Below are positions 1 to 9,706 of a DNA stretch of 40,388 nucleotides, one piece after another. Position 1 is the stretch's first letter. Each line of letters starts with the position of its first letter. The notes beneath the pieces were generated by a model that saw only the letters and a list, made by a program, of their open reading frames with translations, was not told the DNA's origin and ran no database searches. Source of the DNA: Colwelliaceae bacterium. Its GTDB lineage: Bacteria > Pseudomonadota > Gammaproteobacteria > Enterobacterales > Alteromonadaceae. Position numbers and translations under genes: made by a program. The stretch is taken from positions 1-40,388 of the forward strand of contig JAGSHH010000006.1 in NCBI GenBank assembly GCA_023954655.1, written 5' to 3'.

Positions 1-139
1 AAAAAATGATTTGATGAATATTTTCAAAGGAGAAATGATCTTTATTTAATAGATACTAACTATGTTAATGTTTTTATAATAAAAGTACAGTTATCCCGCA
101 AACAATAACTGAAAAGGTTAGTCATAATGATTACTAAGT

Positions 140-730
140 TTAACAATCACAAAGGTCCCAATAAATTTTTCTATTGAACATTTTAGATAAGTTTATGTTT
201 AAGTCTTTAAACGTAGTTACATTCTCATCACCTAATTTAAAACACTGCCAAACAAATTGATGACAATTATTGTCAATAACATGGTAATCACGTAATTGAA
301 AAATTTGTTCTAACGCTCTTTGAGCTGCCTTTTCACACGCTAACGGTTTTGCGTTAGAGTCACAGGCCATAAAAATTTGTTTACCCGAACGTTCTTTAGT
401 AAATCGATTAACTGAAATAGGTTTAATCAAGCCCTCGCCGTCTAATTCAACGATAGTATTATCATCTACCCAAATACCAGTGTGATCTAACACCCCCCCA
501 ATTCCACAACAAACTATTGCGCCAACGGCGGGTCTTACTAGTTGCTCAGTAGACATCATATCAGAGGGATATATAGCAATAGGTGATTCATGACGCTCTA
601 AATCAGATAAAGTTTGAACTTTACGATAGCGGCCACGCTTACTTTGTTGAGACTTTCGATCATCAGATAAACCTTTAACAGCCAATGCTGATACTGCTGC
701 TGCACCAATCCATAACAGTGGTAATGGCAT
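140..730 (-). CDS. LRAT / NlpC-P60-like domain protein with N-terminal hydrophobic segment
   Basis: 196-aa ORF; hydrophobic N-terminus (MPLPLLWIGAAAVSALAV), DHTGIWV H-box-like motif and NNCHQFV (NCxxFV-like) motif typical of LRAT-type papain-fold proteins. Confidence 0.6.
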   Translation of the reverse strand: MPLPLLWIGAAAVSALAVKGLSDDRKSQQSKRGRYRKVQTLSDLERHESPIAIYPSDMMSTEQLVRPAVGAIVCCGIGGVLDHTGIWVDDNTIVELDGEGLIKPISVNRFTKERSGKQIFMACDSNAKPLACEKAAQRALEQIFQLRDYHVIDNNCHQFVWQCFKLGDENVTTFKDLNINLSKMFNRKIYWDLCDC

Positions 731-904
731 AACTCCCCCTAAATTAGTTTATTTTCGACCTCTTAATAACAAGATTATCGATATTTTCAATTAAAGCTAT
801 AAAAAAGTTGCAAGTAACTGTTTCAAAAACATTGATAATTGGCAACAATGGTGTTGTATAAATGATATAGCCCATTAACCGATAGTCGTCAAAAGTAGTA
901 AATT

Positions 905-2119
905 ATGAAAAGCGTAAAAAAATCATCAAAGCTCAATAATGTCTGTTACGAAATTCGTGGACAAATTGCAGCAGAAGCCCGTCGATTAGAAGACGAAGGG
1001 CATAAAATTTTAAAACTAAATATTGGCAATCCAGCCCCATTTGGTTTTGAAGCCCCTGATGACATATTAAAAGACGTTATTCATAATCTTCCAACAGCGC
1101 AAGGTTATTGTGAATCAAAAGGCATTTACCCTGCACGTGTCGCTGTGATGCAATATTTTCAACAAAATGGCATTCTAGATGTCAGCATTGATGATATTTA
1201 TATTGGTAATGGTGTTAGTGAACTCATCGTTATGGCTATGCAAGGTTTATTAAATAACGATGATGAAGTACTAATCCCTGCTCCAGATTATCCTTTATGG
1301 ACTGCAGCCACTGCACTTTCTGGTGGAAAACCTGTTCATTATAGATGTGATGAAGAAAATCAATGGTTTCCAGATTTAGCTGATATTGAAAGTAAAATCA
1401 CTAACAAAACTAAAGCTATTGTATTGATCAATCCAAATAATCCAACTGGAGCAGTATATTCTGAAGAAATACTTCAAGGAGTTATCGCTTTAGCTAGAAA
1501 GCATCAATTAATTATTTTTAGTGATGAGATTTACGATAAAATTTTATATAACGAAGCCAAACATATACCAACAGCAAGTTTAGCTAATGATGTGTTAGTC
1601 ATAACTATGGGTGGTCTTTCAAAAAATTATCGGATTGCTGGTTTTAGAGCTGGCTGGATGGTGATAACCGGTCCCAAAATTCATGCTGAAGATTTTTTGG
1701 AAGGTTTAAATATTTTATCTTCAATGAGACTATGTGCAAACGTTCCCTGCCAACATGCCATTCAAACAGCATTAGGTGGTTATCAGAGCATTAATGAATT
1801 GATAAAAGATGACGGTCGTTTGATCAAACAACGCAATTTAGCTCATAAAATGCTTAATGACATTGATGGGTTATCCTGTAACCCTGCGATGGGAGCTTTA
1901 TATTTATTTGTTAAAGTTGATGCGAAAAAATTCAACATTACTAATGACGAAAAAATGGTCTTAGACTTATTAAAACAAGAAAAAATACTTGTTGTTCATG
2001 GTAGTGCTTTTAATATCGCGGAAAAAAACTACTTTCGTTTAGTATTCTTACCACATGTAGATGAATTAGTACCAGCAATAGAGAAAATTGAAAACTTTTT
2101 TAAAAACTACCGTCAATAA
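905..2119 (+). CDS. alaA: PLP-dependent aminotransferase, AlaA-like (alanine/glutamate-pyruvate transaminase)
   Basis: 404-aa ORF; class I aminotransferase motifs (INPNNPTGAVY, GGLSKNYRIAGFRAGW); next to yfbR as in E. coli. Confidence 0.85.
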   Translation: MKSVKKSSKLNNVCYEIRGQIAAEARRLEDEGHKILKLNIGNPAPFGFEAPDDILKDVIHNLPTAQGYCESKGIYPARVAVMQYFQQNGILDVSIDDIYIGNGVSELIVMAMQGLLNNDDEVLIPAPDYPLWTAATALSGGKPVHYRCDEENQWFPDLADIESKITNKTKAIVLINPNNPTGAVYSEEILQGVIALARKHQLIIFSDEIYDKILYNEAKHIPTASLANDVLVITMGGLSKNYRIAGFRAGWMVITGPKIHAEDFLEGLNILSSMRLCANVPCQHAIQTALGGYQSINELIKDDGRLIKQRNLAHKMLNDIDGLSCNPAMGALYLFVKVDAKKFNITNDEKMVLDLLKQEKILVVHGSAFNIAEKNYFRLVFLPHVDELVPAIEKIENFFKNYRQ

Positions 2120-2153
2120 TAAAACATAACAAATAAAGTCATGAGGAGTAATA

Positions 2154-2768
2154 ATGGCAACTGAGCATAAGACTACACAAAGCACTTTTTTAGCCTGGAT
2201 GTTTAGAATGCCATTAATTAAACGATGGGCATTAATGTTTTGTGTAAAACCTGAAAACGTTGCTGAACATTCCCACCAGGTTGCTATTGTTGCTCATTTA
2301 CTGGCAATCATAAAAAATAAAAAGTTTAACGGTAATATCAATGCAGATCGTGTCGCTACCATTGCCTTATATCACGAAGCCAGCGAAACGCGGTACGGCG
2401 ATATAGTTAGTCCTACAAAGTATGCTAATAAAGAAATAGCACGTGAATTTAAAAAAATTGAAACTTTAGCTGAGCAAGAGTGTTTAGCTTCGCTTCCTGA
2501 AGAGTTCCAAGAGTTATTTAGTGATATTATTGTCCAAGATCATGTTGATACAGAATATAAAAAAATAGTCAAAGCAGCTGATATTTTAGTAGCTTACATA
2601 AAAGCATTAGACGAATTAAACCATCATAACCATGAATTTGATCATGTAGAAGAACGCCTAGGAAATAAGCTTGATATTATGAAATCAGAAATGCCAGAAG
2701 TTGATTACTTTCTTAATACGTTTTTAAAAGCTTGTTCTTCGACGGTAGATAAACTAGCAAAACTTTAA
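2154..2768 (+). CDS. yfbR: 5'-deoxynucleotidase YfbR (HD domain)
   Basis: 204-aa ORF; HD-domain motifs (AEHSHQVA, YHEASETRYGDI), downstream of alaA. Confidence 0.88.
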   Translation: MATEHKTTQSTFLAWMFRMPLIKRWALMFCVKPENVAEHSHQVAIVAHLLAIIKNKKFNGNINADRVATIALYHEASETRYGDIVSPTKYANKEIAREFKKIETLAEQECLASLPEEFQELFSDIIVQDHVDTEYKKIVKAADILVAYIKALDELNHHNHEFDHVEERLGNKLDIMKSEMPEVDYFLNTFLKACSSTVDKLAKL

Positions 2769-3304
2769 GCCGTTGTTTTCAGTAATGGCGCTTTAACTAT
2801 CGCTGTTTGTACTGCTTTTAGCCATGAATTTACATTAAATGGCAATCTATCTTCAGAAGATAATTCAGATTGTTTTTTTCGTTGATACTCTTGCTGACAA
2901 TATAAGCGAGTATTTGATAAAACAGTTGAAGATATATGGTTTTTATCATCCCTAAAAGCAAGAGGTTTGGGCATTAAAGCTTGTGATAAATGAAGTGCAG
3001 TTAACTGTTGTGATTCAATCAAATGAGCTTGAGAAAACTCATTTATATCCTCTAAGGTATCCATAGCTAAGCGTTGCTTATCTGGCAATTCAAACTCTTT
3101 TCGTAACAAGTCTTCAGAAGTAATACTTTTAGGATGCTCAGTTTCTGGTAACTTAAATTGACTATGTGCTAAAACATTATCAGTTAGCATCGATAACATT
3201 AATGCAAAGTCTGAACGTCTATCACTATGTACACAGTGATTAAGTTGCTCTCCTAGCTGTAATTCTTCAACTAATAAGTTGGAATTTAATGACTGGGTAT
3301 TCAA
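2765..3304 (-). CDS. VC2046/SO_2500-family protein of unknown function
   Basis: 179-aa ORF; resembles the conserved gammaproteobacterial VC2046/SO_2500 family from memory. Confidence 0.5.
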   Translation of the reverse strand: MNTQSLNSNLLVEELQLGEQLNHCVHSDRRSDFALMLSMLTDNVLAHSQFKLPETEHPKSITSEDLLRKEFELPDKQRLAMDTLEDINEFSQAHLIESQQLTALHLSQALMPKPLAFRDDKNHISSTVLSNTRLYCQQEYQRKKQSELSSEDRLPFNVNSWLKAVQTAIVKAPLLKTTA

Positions 3305-3363
3305 TAGTTAATGACTTTATTGATAGGCTTACACCTTATATCGTCACAACATATCAAACCTTT

Positions 3364-3396
3364 AGTGATAATTAGCATAAAGTTCTAATTATCACT
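3364..3396. repeat. Perfect 12-bp inverted repeat (AGTGATAATTAG-N9-CTAATTATCACT) between deoA and the VC2046-like gene
   Basis: Direct reading; perfect arms, 9-nt loop. Confidence 0.8.
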
Positions 3397-3406
3397 GATA
3401 TTTCTC

Positions 3407-4717
3407 TTATATTATTTTATGAATAACAGGTTGTATTTCAGGTTGAGAATCACTAAGAGTACACGCTTGTTCATATTGAATTTTTGCATTGTTTGCAGTG
3501 TTTTTATCATTAGCATGAACTCTTGCGATAACGTCACCTTTATTCACCAAAGTGCCTAAAGGTAAAATTCGATCAAAACCAACACTATGATCAATTTTCT
3601 GACCATTCGCTATTCGTCCACCTTTCATCCCTACAACAGCCATACCGATATCACGCGTTTGCATAGCGCTAATATAACCATGTTCTGAGGCAAGAACATC
3701 TTCAATAACACTAGCTTTAGTCATAGATTCCCACGGGTTATCGATAAAATCTGTAGGCCCTCCAAGTTCAGCAATCATCTGATTAAAGAGTTCAGCTGCT
3801 TTTCCTGATGTTAAAACATGGTCAATTTTTTCCATGGCACTTTCGTGACTATTAGCAATATTAGTGTTTATCAACATTGCACTTGCCAATTGACAAGTTA
3901 CTTGGTGAAGCCTAGGTTCTCGTTGTTTACCGGTTAAGTAATCAACGGTTTCTTTCATTTCAAGCGCATTACCTGCGGTTGAGCCTAGTACCTGATTCAT
4001 ATCAGTAATAATTGCTTGTGTATTTACACCTGCATCATTTGCAACATTCACAATAGATTTAGCAAGTGCTGTAGCATCATCAATATTTTGCATCATAGCG
4101 CCATTGCCAACTTTGACGTCCATGACTAAAGCGTCTAAACCTGCGGCTAGTTTTTTAGATAATATAGAAGCGGTGATCAACGGAATAGACTCAACTGTTG
4201 CAGTAACATCTCTTATGCCATATAAGCGTTTATCTGCCGGTGCTAAATTATCTGTTTGAGAAATAATTGCAACGCCTAACTCTTTAGTAATTCTTTTAAA
4301 GTCACTGATGGACGGTTGAACATTAAAACCATTTATACTTTCTAATTTATCTGAAGTACCACCTGTATGTCCTAAGCCCCTACCAGAAATCATTGGTACA
4401 TAGGCGCCACAACTGGCAACAATAGCAGCAAGCATAAAACTTACTTTATCACCAACACCACCAGTTGAATGTTTATCAACAACAGGCTTATCTAGTTCTG
4501 GCCATGAAATAACATCCCCAGAATTCATCATTGCGTGAGTTAACTGAACAATCTCTTCGGTATGCATGCCTTGTTGAAAAATAGCCATTGCCATTGAACC
4601 CACTTGAGCATCATTAAATTTTCCTGTGACTAAACCATCAACGAAGTTTAATATTTGTTGTTCACTTAATTTTTTTCCATCTCGTTTAGCACGAATAATT
4701 TCTTGTGGAATATACAT
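3407..4717 (-). CDS. deoA: Thymidine phosphorylase
   Basis: 436-aa ORF; DKHSTGGVGDKVS and GRGLGHTGGTSDKLESI signatures. Confidence 0.95.
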   Translation of the reverse strand: MYIPQEIIRAKRDGKKLSEQQILNFVDGLVTGKFNDAQVGSMAMAIFQQGMHTEEIVQLTHAMMNSGDVISWPELDKPVVDKHSTGGVGDKVSFMLAAIVASCGAYVPMISGRGLGHTGGTSDKLESINGFNVQPSISDFKRITKELGVAIISQTDNLAPADKRLYGIRDVTATVESIPLITASILSKKLAAGLDALVMDVKVGNGAMMQNIDDATALAKSIVNVANDAGVNTQAIITDMNQVLGSTAGNALEMKETVDYLTGKQREPRLHQVTCQLASAMLINTNIANSHESAMEKIDHVLTSGKAAELFNQMIAELGGPTDFIDNPWESMTKASVIEDVLASEHGYISAMQTRDIGMAVVGMKGGRIANGQKIDHSVGFDRILPLGTLVNKGDVIARVHANDKNTANNAKIQYEQACTLSDSQPEIQPVIHKII

Positions 4718-4731
4718 AATAAGCCTTTCTA

Positions 4732-5148
4732 TTATTTATTTCGGTTCAAATCTTTTGGTGTAAAAGCATTAGGTAAAAGTTCTTCTACAGTCCATGCTTT
4801 TGAGTTATCGAGATGATTCACAGCCATAACAATTGCTTGAGGTTCAAAAAATTCAACAATCACCTGACGACATGCTCCACAAGGTGGTGTTAGTTTTTCT
4901 TCTTCAGTATAAATAACAATTGTTTTAAATGACTGCTCACCTTGAATAACAGCTTGCGCGATACAGTTTCTTTCAGCACACACCGTTAGTCCATATGATG
5001 CATTTTCAACATTACAGCCACTCACTATATTATTATCTTTTGTTAAAGCTGCAGCTCCCACATGAAATTGACTGTAAGGTGCATACGCTTTATTAAAAGC
5101 CGCTTTAGCTTGTTGGCTTAATTGACTAAATTGTTCTTCACTTATCAT
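4732..5148 (-). CDS. cdd: Cytidine deaminase
   Basis: 138-aa ORF; zinc-site motifs NVENASYGLTVCAERNC and PPCGACRQ; 14 bp upstream of deoA, likely operon. Confidence 0.93.
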   Translation of the reverse strand: MISEEQFSQLSQQAKAAFNKAYAPYSQFHVGAAALTKDNNIVSGCNVENASYGLTVCAERNCIAQAVIQGEQSFKTIVIYTEEEKLTPPCGACRQVIVEFFEPQAIVMAVNHLDNSKAWTVEELLPNAFTPKDLNRNK

Positions 5149-5170
5149 TATTTCTTTTTACCACTAAAAC

Positions 5171-5186
5171 CTAACCATATGGTCAA
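5171..5186. promoter_or_regulatory. Candidate RutR-like operator upstream of cdd-deoA
   Basis: CTAACCATATGGTCAA matches 12 of 14 specified positions of TTGACCAnnTGGTCAA; lies just upstream of the cdd start. Confidence 0.5.
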
Positions 5187-5231
5187 CTATATAATATTAA
5201 TCATGATGAGTATATGATTTACTGGAAATAA

Positions 5232-5258
5232 AAAAGCCGAGCATTAGCCCGGCTTTTA
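5232..5258 (-). terminator. Intrinsic terminator downstream of TonB-dependent receptor
   Basis: AAAAGCCGAGCATTAGCCCGGCTTTT: GC-rich stem with A/T flanks, just 3' of the minus-strand ORF. Confidence 0.8.
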
Positions 5259-5278
5259 TATTCAGTTAAATGAAAATT

Positions 5279-8200
5279 TTAGAACGTATATCTAACACCT
5301 ACACGCATTTCCCACAAAGAGGCATCATTGTATATTTCTTGCTCTTCATTACCTTCATTAAATTCTTCATAAACATATTGACCAGCATCATTCATACTCA
5401 TCTCAACCATACGGTTACCAACGAATTGACCTTGCTTCATCACACCCCAATCGTCGTTCAAAAAGTTTCCAACATTTTTGATGATAAAGAACGCGCTACC
5501 TTTTTGACCTTCGTATAAACCTGGGATTTCTTGGCTAATCTTTAAATCAAATTTAACATGCCAATCAGCATTTTGTGCGTTACGACCAACGGTTGCACCA
5601 CGAGCTAAACTTTCTGATTCAACAAAAGCATCAAATGCTGCTTTATCAAAGCCATCATCGTAAACTACGTTAGCATCATTTGCTGCTGGTACGTACAATA
5701 ACTGACGTGAACCATTCCAGTTTGAATCGCCCCACTCTCTGTCTGAACTATCAAACGTAAATGTATAAGGCTGACCTTCACTTGCTGAACCAAATAAGCT
5801 AAAACGCGTGTCTAAGTTATCAATAATTTGAGTAACATAGCTTAAGTTCAACGTAAAGCGATGAGGAACTTCATAGTTTGAGGTAGCCATTGGCGGCTGA
5901 TCAGGAATAGTAGTTGCGATATTACCGTAATTTGAACCAGCAACAGAACTCGTCATTGGGTTAGTATCATTTGATTCAGTGTAAGAATATGCAAATGTAG
6001 CACTTAAGCCAAAATCAAAATCTTTATTAACTGCGAAAGATAAGATTGTAGATTCGCCATCTTTATCACTGTTTGTTAATACAAAATCACCCGAACGCCA
6101 GCCTTCTTTATTTTCAAATAAAGGACGACCGTCGAAAGACTGTTCACCAGTACGTTGTAACGCATAGTCTTTAATGGTAGCTGTATTACGCTTTTTGTTA
6201 TGCAAGAAATCTAATGCAACAATTACATCGTTTTCAAATGTATAAGTAGCACCTAATGCATATTTCATTTCTGATGGAATTTCAAAATCAGGGTCAATAG
6301 CATTTACTGCACCATCACCACCACCTACAGGGTAGTTTTGAATTTCATCGTACATTGATTGTGGAATACCAAAACCAGGACCATCGCCATCTGTCATTGG
6401 GGTATTAAATAAATCAACCCCATTCTCACGAAGTCCAATTTGTACGATACCATCATTTGAATAAGCATTAGAAATCCAAACATTAGGGTTACCACCAGAA
6501 TATAGACCGAAACCACCGCGCAATTCTAAATTATCTTCAACAGCCCAATTAAATCCAACACGAGGTTGTAATAAGTTTTTATCGTCCATGTTGCCGTCAT
6601 TTGCAAAACCGTATCTATCAACAAAGTTTTGGTTATAACGAGGTTTGTCATCACTAGTGTACATGTCATATCGTAGACCAACCATTAGTGTCATATCAAT
6701 ATCAGTAAATGTATATTCATCTTGTATATACATTGTATGTTGCTGATATGAAAACTCTTGGCTTGCATCAGACGGAACGTTAGTGCCAGCAGAGTTATTA
6801 TAATAAACTCTATCGGCCATACCTGCTTCGAAATCATCAATTGATCTAAAACGGAATTCACCTTGAGTATGTTGCATAAACAAGTTGAATGCAGTTATAT
6901 CTTGGTATTCATAACCCGCAGTGATTGTATGTTCATCAAGGTAATAAGTACCTGAAAATCTAAAATCAAACGTTTCGGTACTCATTTCATTAGATTGACG
7001 AGAATCATCAGGTCCAATAAATATTGTAGAACCACCGTGACGAATTTGTACTTCACCAAAACCACTTGCTGCATCCAAAGAGTTTTGACGATTATCCAAC
7101 TCTGAGCGACTTATTCTCATTTCAGTAGAGAAATTATCTGTCCAATCGGAATAAAGTGAACCAATTAATGAATTAAACTCAGCACCAGACTCATAAAAAT
7201 GGCTATCTAATGTTAACGCCCATTCATCTGATTGATCTAATTTAAAACCATCATTGTAGTTATAAATTAAGCTAGCTCGATGATCATCATTTATATTCCA
7301 GTCTAATTTAACCAAAACTTTTTCATCATCTACTGGCATACTTCCCGGCATACCACCTGCATCATAACCATAAACATCACGAGTAATTTGAGTAATACGA
7401 TCTAAGTCTGCTTGACTGAAGTTGTCACCAAAAGGGTTATATTCAAAAAGCTGAACACCATCTAATTTTTCATATGAAACAAACATGAAAAGTTTATCTT
7501 CTAATAATGGGAAACCAACATTAAAGCCGTAACGCTTTTCGTCATAATCACCATTATCAATATCTTCACCTTCAATCGAATCACCTTTCATCGAATCGTT
7601 GGTGTAATCATAGAAGACGCTACCATGAACTTCATTGCCGCCTGATTTAGTTACAGCATTTACATTACATGAAGTGAAACCACCATATTTAACATCAAAA
7701 GGAGCTAATTCAACAGCAACCTGTTCTATTGAGTCGTAAGAGAATGGAATACGTGTTGTTGGATAACCATTACTATTCAACCCAAAGCTATCATTCATTC
7801 TAACGCCATCTAGCGTTAAACTATTAAAGCGCGGATTACCACCACCACATTGAATAGCACCTTCTCTACTTTCGTCGATATAAATTCGAGGATCTACTCG
7901 AACGATATCTTTAATATCACGATTAATTGCTGGAGCATTTTCTAAATCTTCCAAACCAAAATTAGCGGCAGGGCCAGTTCCACCAATATAACGGTTAATC
8001 GAACGTCCAGTAACAACAATAGTTTCTACCGACTTTTCATCTAAGCTAACGTTAACAGGAAATGTTTCACCTAAAGTAAGATAAATATCATTTACAGTTT
8101 TATCACTAAAAGTATCTGAATCAATAGTGACTTTATATGGACCGCCAACACGTAAACCTTTTGCGGTAAATAAACCCGCTTGGTTTACTACGGCAGTTTT

Positions 8201-8377
8201 GATAGTGCCAGAAGGTACATGTTCAATTGTAATAGCAGTGCCGGCAGCTGGATTACCTTGAGGTCCTTGAATTTGACCTTTAATAGCTGATGTAGTGGTA
8301 TTTGCTAAGGCTGAAGTTGATAATCCCAGTGCAAGTATAACTGCACCTGAAATTAACGAGAGGCGTTGGGTTTTCAT
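5279..8377 (-). CDS. TonB-dependent receptor with N-terminal carboxypeptidase-regulatory-like domain (Oar-like)
   Basis: 1032-aa ORF; signal peptide, Ig/CarboxypepD_reg-like N-terminus, plug (TLDGVRMNDSFGL), beta-barrel ending in ...RVGVRYTF. Confidence 0.9.
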   Translation of the reverse strand: MKTQRLSLISGAVILALGLSTSALANTTTSAIKGQIQGPQGNPAAGTAITIEHVPSGTIKTAVVNQAGLFTAKGLRVGGPYKVTIDSDTFSDKTVNDIYLTLGETFPVNVSLDEKSVETIVVTGRSINRYIGGTGPAANFGLEDLENAPAINRDIKDIVRVDPRIYIDESREGAIQCGGGNPRFNSLTLDGVRMNDSFGLNSNGYPTTRIPFSYDSIEQVAVELAPFDVKYGGFTSCNVNAVTKSGGNEVHGSVFYDYTNDSMKGDSIEGEDIDNGDYDEKRYGFNVGFPLLEDKLFMFVSYEKLDGVQLFEYNPFGDNFSQADLDRITQITRDVYGYDAGGMPGSMPVDDEKVLVKLDWNINDDHRASLIYNYNDGFKLDQSDEWALTLDSHFYESGAEFNSLIGSLYSDWTDNFSTEMRISRSELDNRQNSLDAASGFGEVQIRHGGSTIFIGPDDSRQSNEMSTETFDFRFSGTYYLDEHTITAGYEYQDITAFNLFMQHTQGEFRFRSIDDFEAGMADRVYYNNSAGTNVPSDASQEFSYQQHTMYIQDEYTFTDIDMTLMVGLRYDMYTSDDKPRYNQNFVDRYGFANDGNMDDKNLLQPRVGFNWAVEDNLELRGGFGLYSGGNPNVWISNAYSNDGIVQIGLRENGVDLFNTPMTDGDGPGFGIPQSMYDEIQNYPVGGGDGAVNAIDPDFEIPSEMKYALGATYTFENDVIVALDFLHNKKRNTATIKDYALQRTGEQSFDGRPLFENKEGWRSGDFVLTNSDKDGESTILSFAVNKDFDFGLSATFAYSYTESNDTNPMTSSVAGSNYGNIATTIPDQPPMATSNYEVPHRFTLNLSYVTQIIDNLDTRFSLFGSASEGQPYTFTFDSSDREWGDSNWNGSRQLLYVPAANDANVVYDDGFDKAAFDAFVESESLARGATVGRNAQNADWHVKFDLKISQEIPGLYEGQKGSAFFIIKNVGNFLNDDWGVMKQGQFVGNRMVEMSMNDAGQYVYEEFNEGNEEQEIYNDASLWEMRVGVRYTF

Positions 8378-8697
8378 CGTTTATTGTTCCCTTGGTGTAT
8401 GTTTTATTTTTATAGTGTGACTTACGTCAATTCAATCATAGTCAAAATAATAACAAATGCTTTTTTTGTCTTTTATTTGTCTTAATTAGACCAGACAATT
8501 CTTACATTTTTATTACAATATTTCACAACAGATTAAAACACAAGTTTAAAAATTTAATGCGTTAATACTGAAAACACAAATAAAACCATTTAATCAATAT
8601 AATACAAAGAGTTAAAATAAAAGCATGAAATAACAAAATTATAAAAAAACTTTAATTATTACAAAAACCATTTAAACAAATACTCTTTACCAAAAAA

Positions 8698-8713
8698 AAG
8701 ACCACGTGGTCAA
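8698..8713. promoter_or_regulatory. Candidate RutR-like operator in the receptor/TetR divergent intergenic region
   Basis: AAGACCACGTGGTCAA contains the perfect 12-bp palindrome GACCACGTGGTC; 12 of 14 matches to TTGACCAnnTGGTCAA. Confidence 0.5.
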
Positions 8714-9082
8714 GTTTATATATTTAACAAACAGAACCACTAAAAACAAAGGCTATAACAAAAGGTATTTTAACAACCAAAGAATCAAGAAATATAAAAT
8801 AAAAAAACCAACAAACAAGATAACACTAATTTTTATCTCCTAAACAATAAAATAGTTATCAACCAGTTATATAAGGTAATAAACATTAGAAAAATGAATG
8901 CGATAACATTAAATACTCACTTAATTTCTCTTAATATATATTATTCTCAACTTAATAAAAAAACACATTCCTGACCAATAGAACAATAAATGATAGACAA
9001 ATTAGTGACATTTATACCGCATACTGCTAAAAAGACACTCCCAGTATACTTTTTAAAAACTTTATAAATAAAAAGATCAAAA

Positions 9083-9703
9083 ATGACTGACAAAAAACAA
9101 GGTAAAATAAGAATACAAAGCCAAGAAAAAATTCTACTTGCAGCACAAGATGAATTCATTACTAATGGCTATAAAGGCGCAACAGTTCAATCAATCGCTG
9201 ATCTTGCAGGATTACCAAAAGCCAATGTTCTCTATTACTTTAAAAACAAAGAAAATATCTACCATGCAGTATTAGAACAAACATTAGATATGTGGGATCA
9301 AGGTATTGGCGATATTGAATATAAAGATGGTCCAAAAATCGCAATTGAAAAATTTGTCTCCTCTAAAGTTCTAATGTCTTTCAATCATCCAAAATCTTCA
9401 AAAATATATGCGATGGAGATTATTCAGGGCGCTCAGCATTTAAAAGAGTTTACTCGAACATATTTAAGAAAATGGGTTCGAGAAAAATCTAAAATATTCC
9501 AACAATGGATCGACGAAGATAGAATGCTCAATGTTGATCCTATTAACCTAATTTTTCTCATTTGGTCTTCTACCCAACATTATGCTGATTTTGATAATCA
9601 GATTTTAACTGTCATGAATCGAGCTGATTATGAAGAAGAAGACATTGAACATGTTACTCAATTTCTCACTCAATTTATTTTACGTGGCTTAGAGATTAAA
9701 TAG
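9083..9703 (+). CDS. TetR/AcrR-family regulator, RutR-like
   Basis: 206-aa ORF; TetR HTH plus C-terminal motifs shared with E. coli RutR (KANVLYYFKNKENIYHAVLEQTLDMW; FLIWSSTQHYADF). Confidence 0.85.
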   Translation: MTDKKQGKIRIQSQEKILLAAQDEFITNGYKGATVQSIADLAGLPKANVLYYFKNKENIYHAVLEQTLDMWDQGIGDIEYKDGPKIAIEKFVSSKVLMSFNHPKSSKIYAMEIIQGAQHLKEFTRTYLRKWVREKSKIFQQWIDEDRMLNVDPINLIFLIWSSTQHYADFDNQILTVMNRADYEEEDIEHVTQFLTQFILRGLEIK

Positions 9704-9706
9704 TTT

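Noticed and set aside
5270-5518. 82-aa plus-strand ORF
   Set aside because: Antisense to the C-terminus of the TonB receptor, no ribosome-site support; spurious.
8947-9159. 70-aa minus-strand ORF
   Set aside because: Overlaps the TetR start in antisense; Cys-rich hydrophobic translation with no recognisable family.
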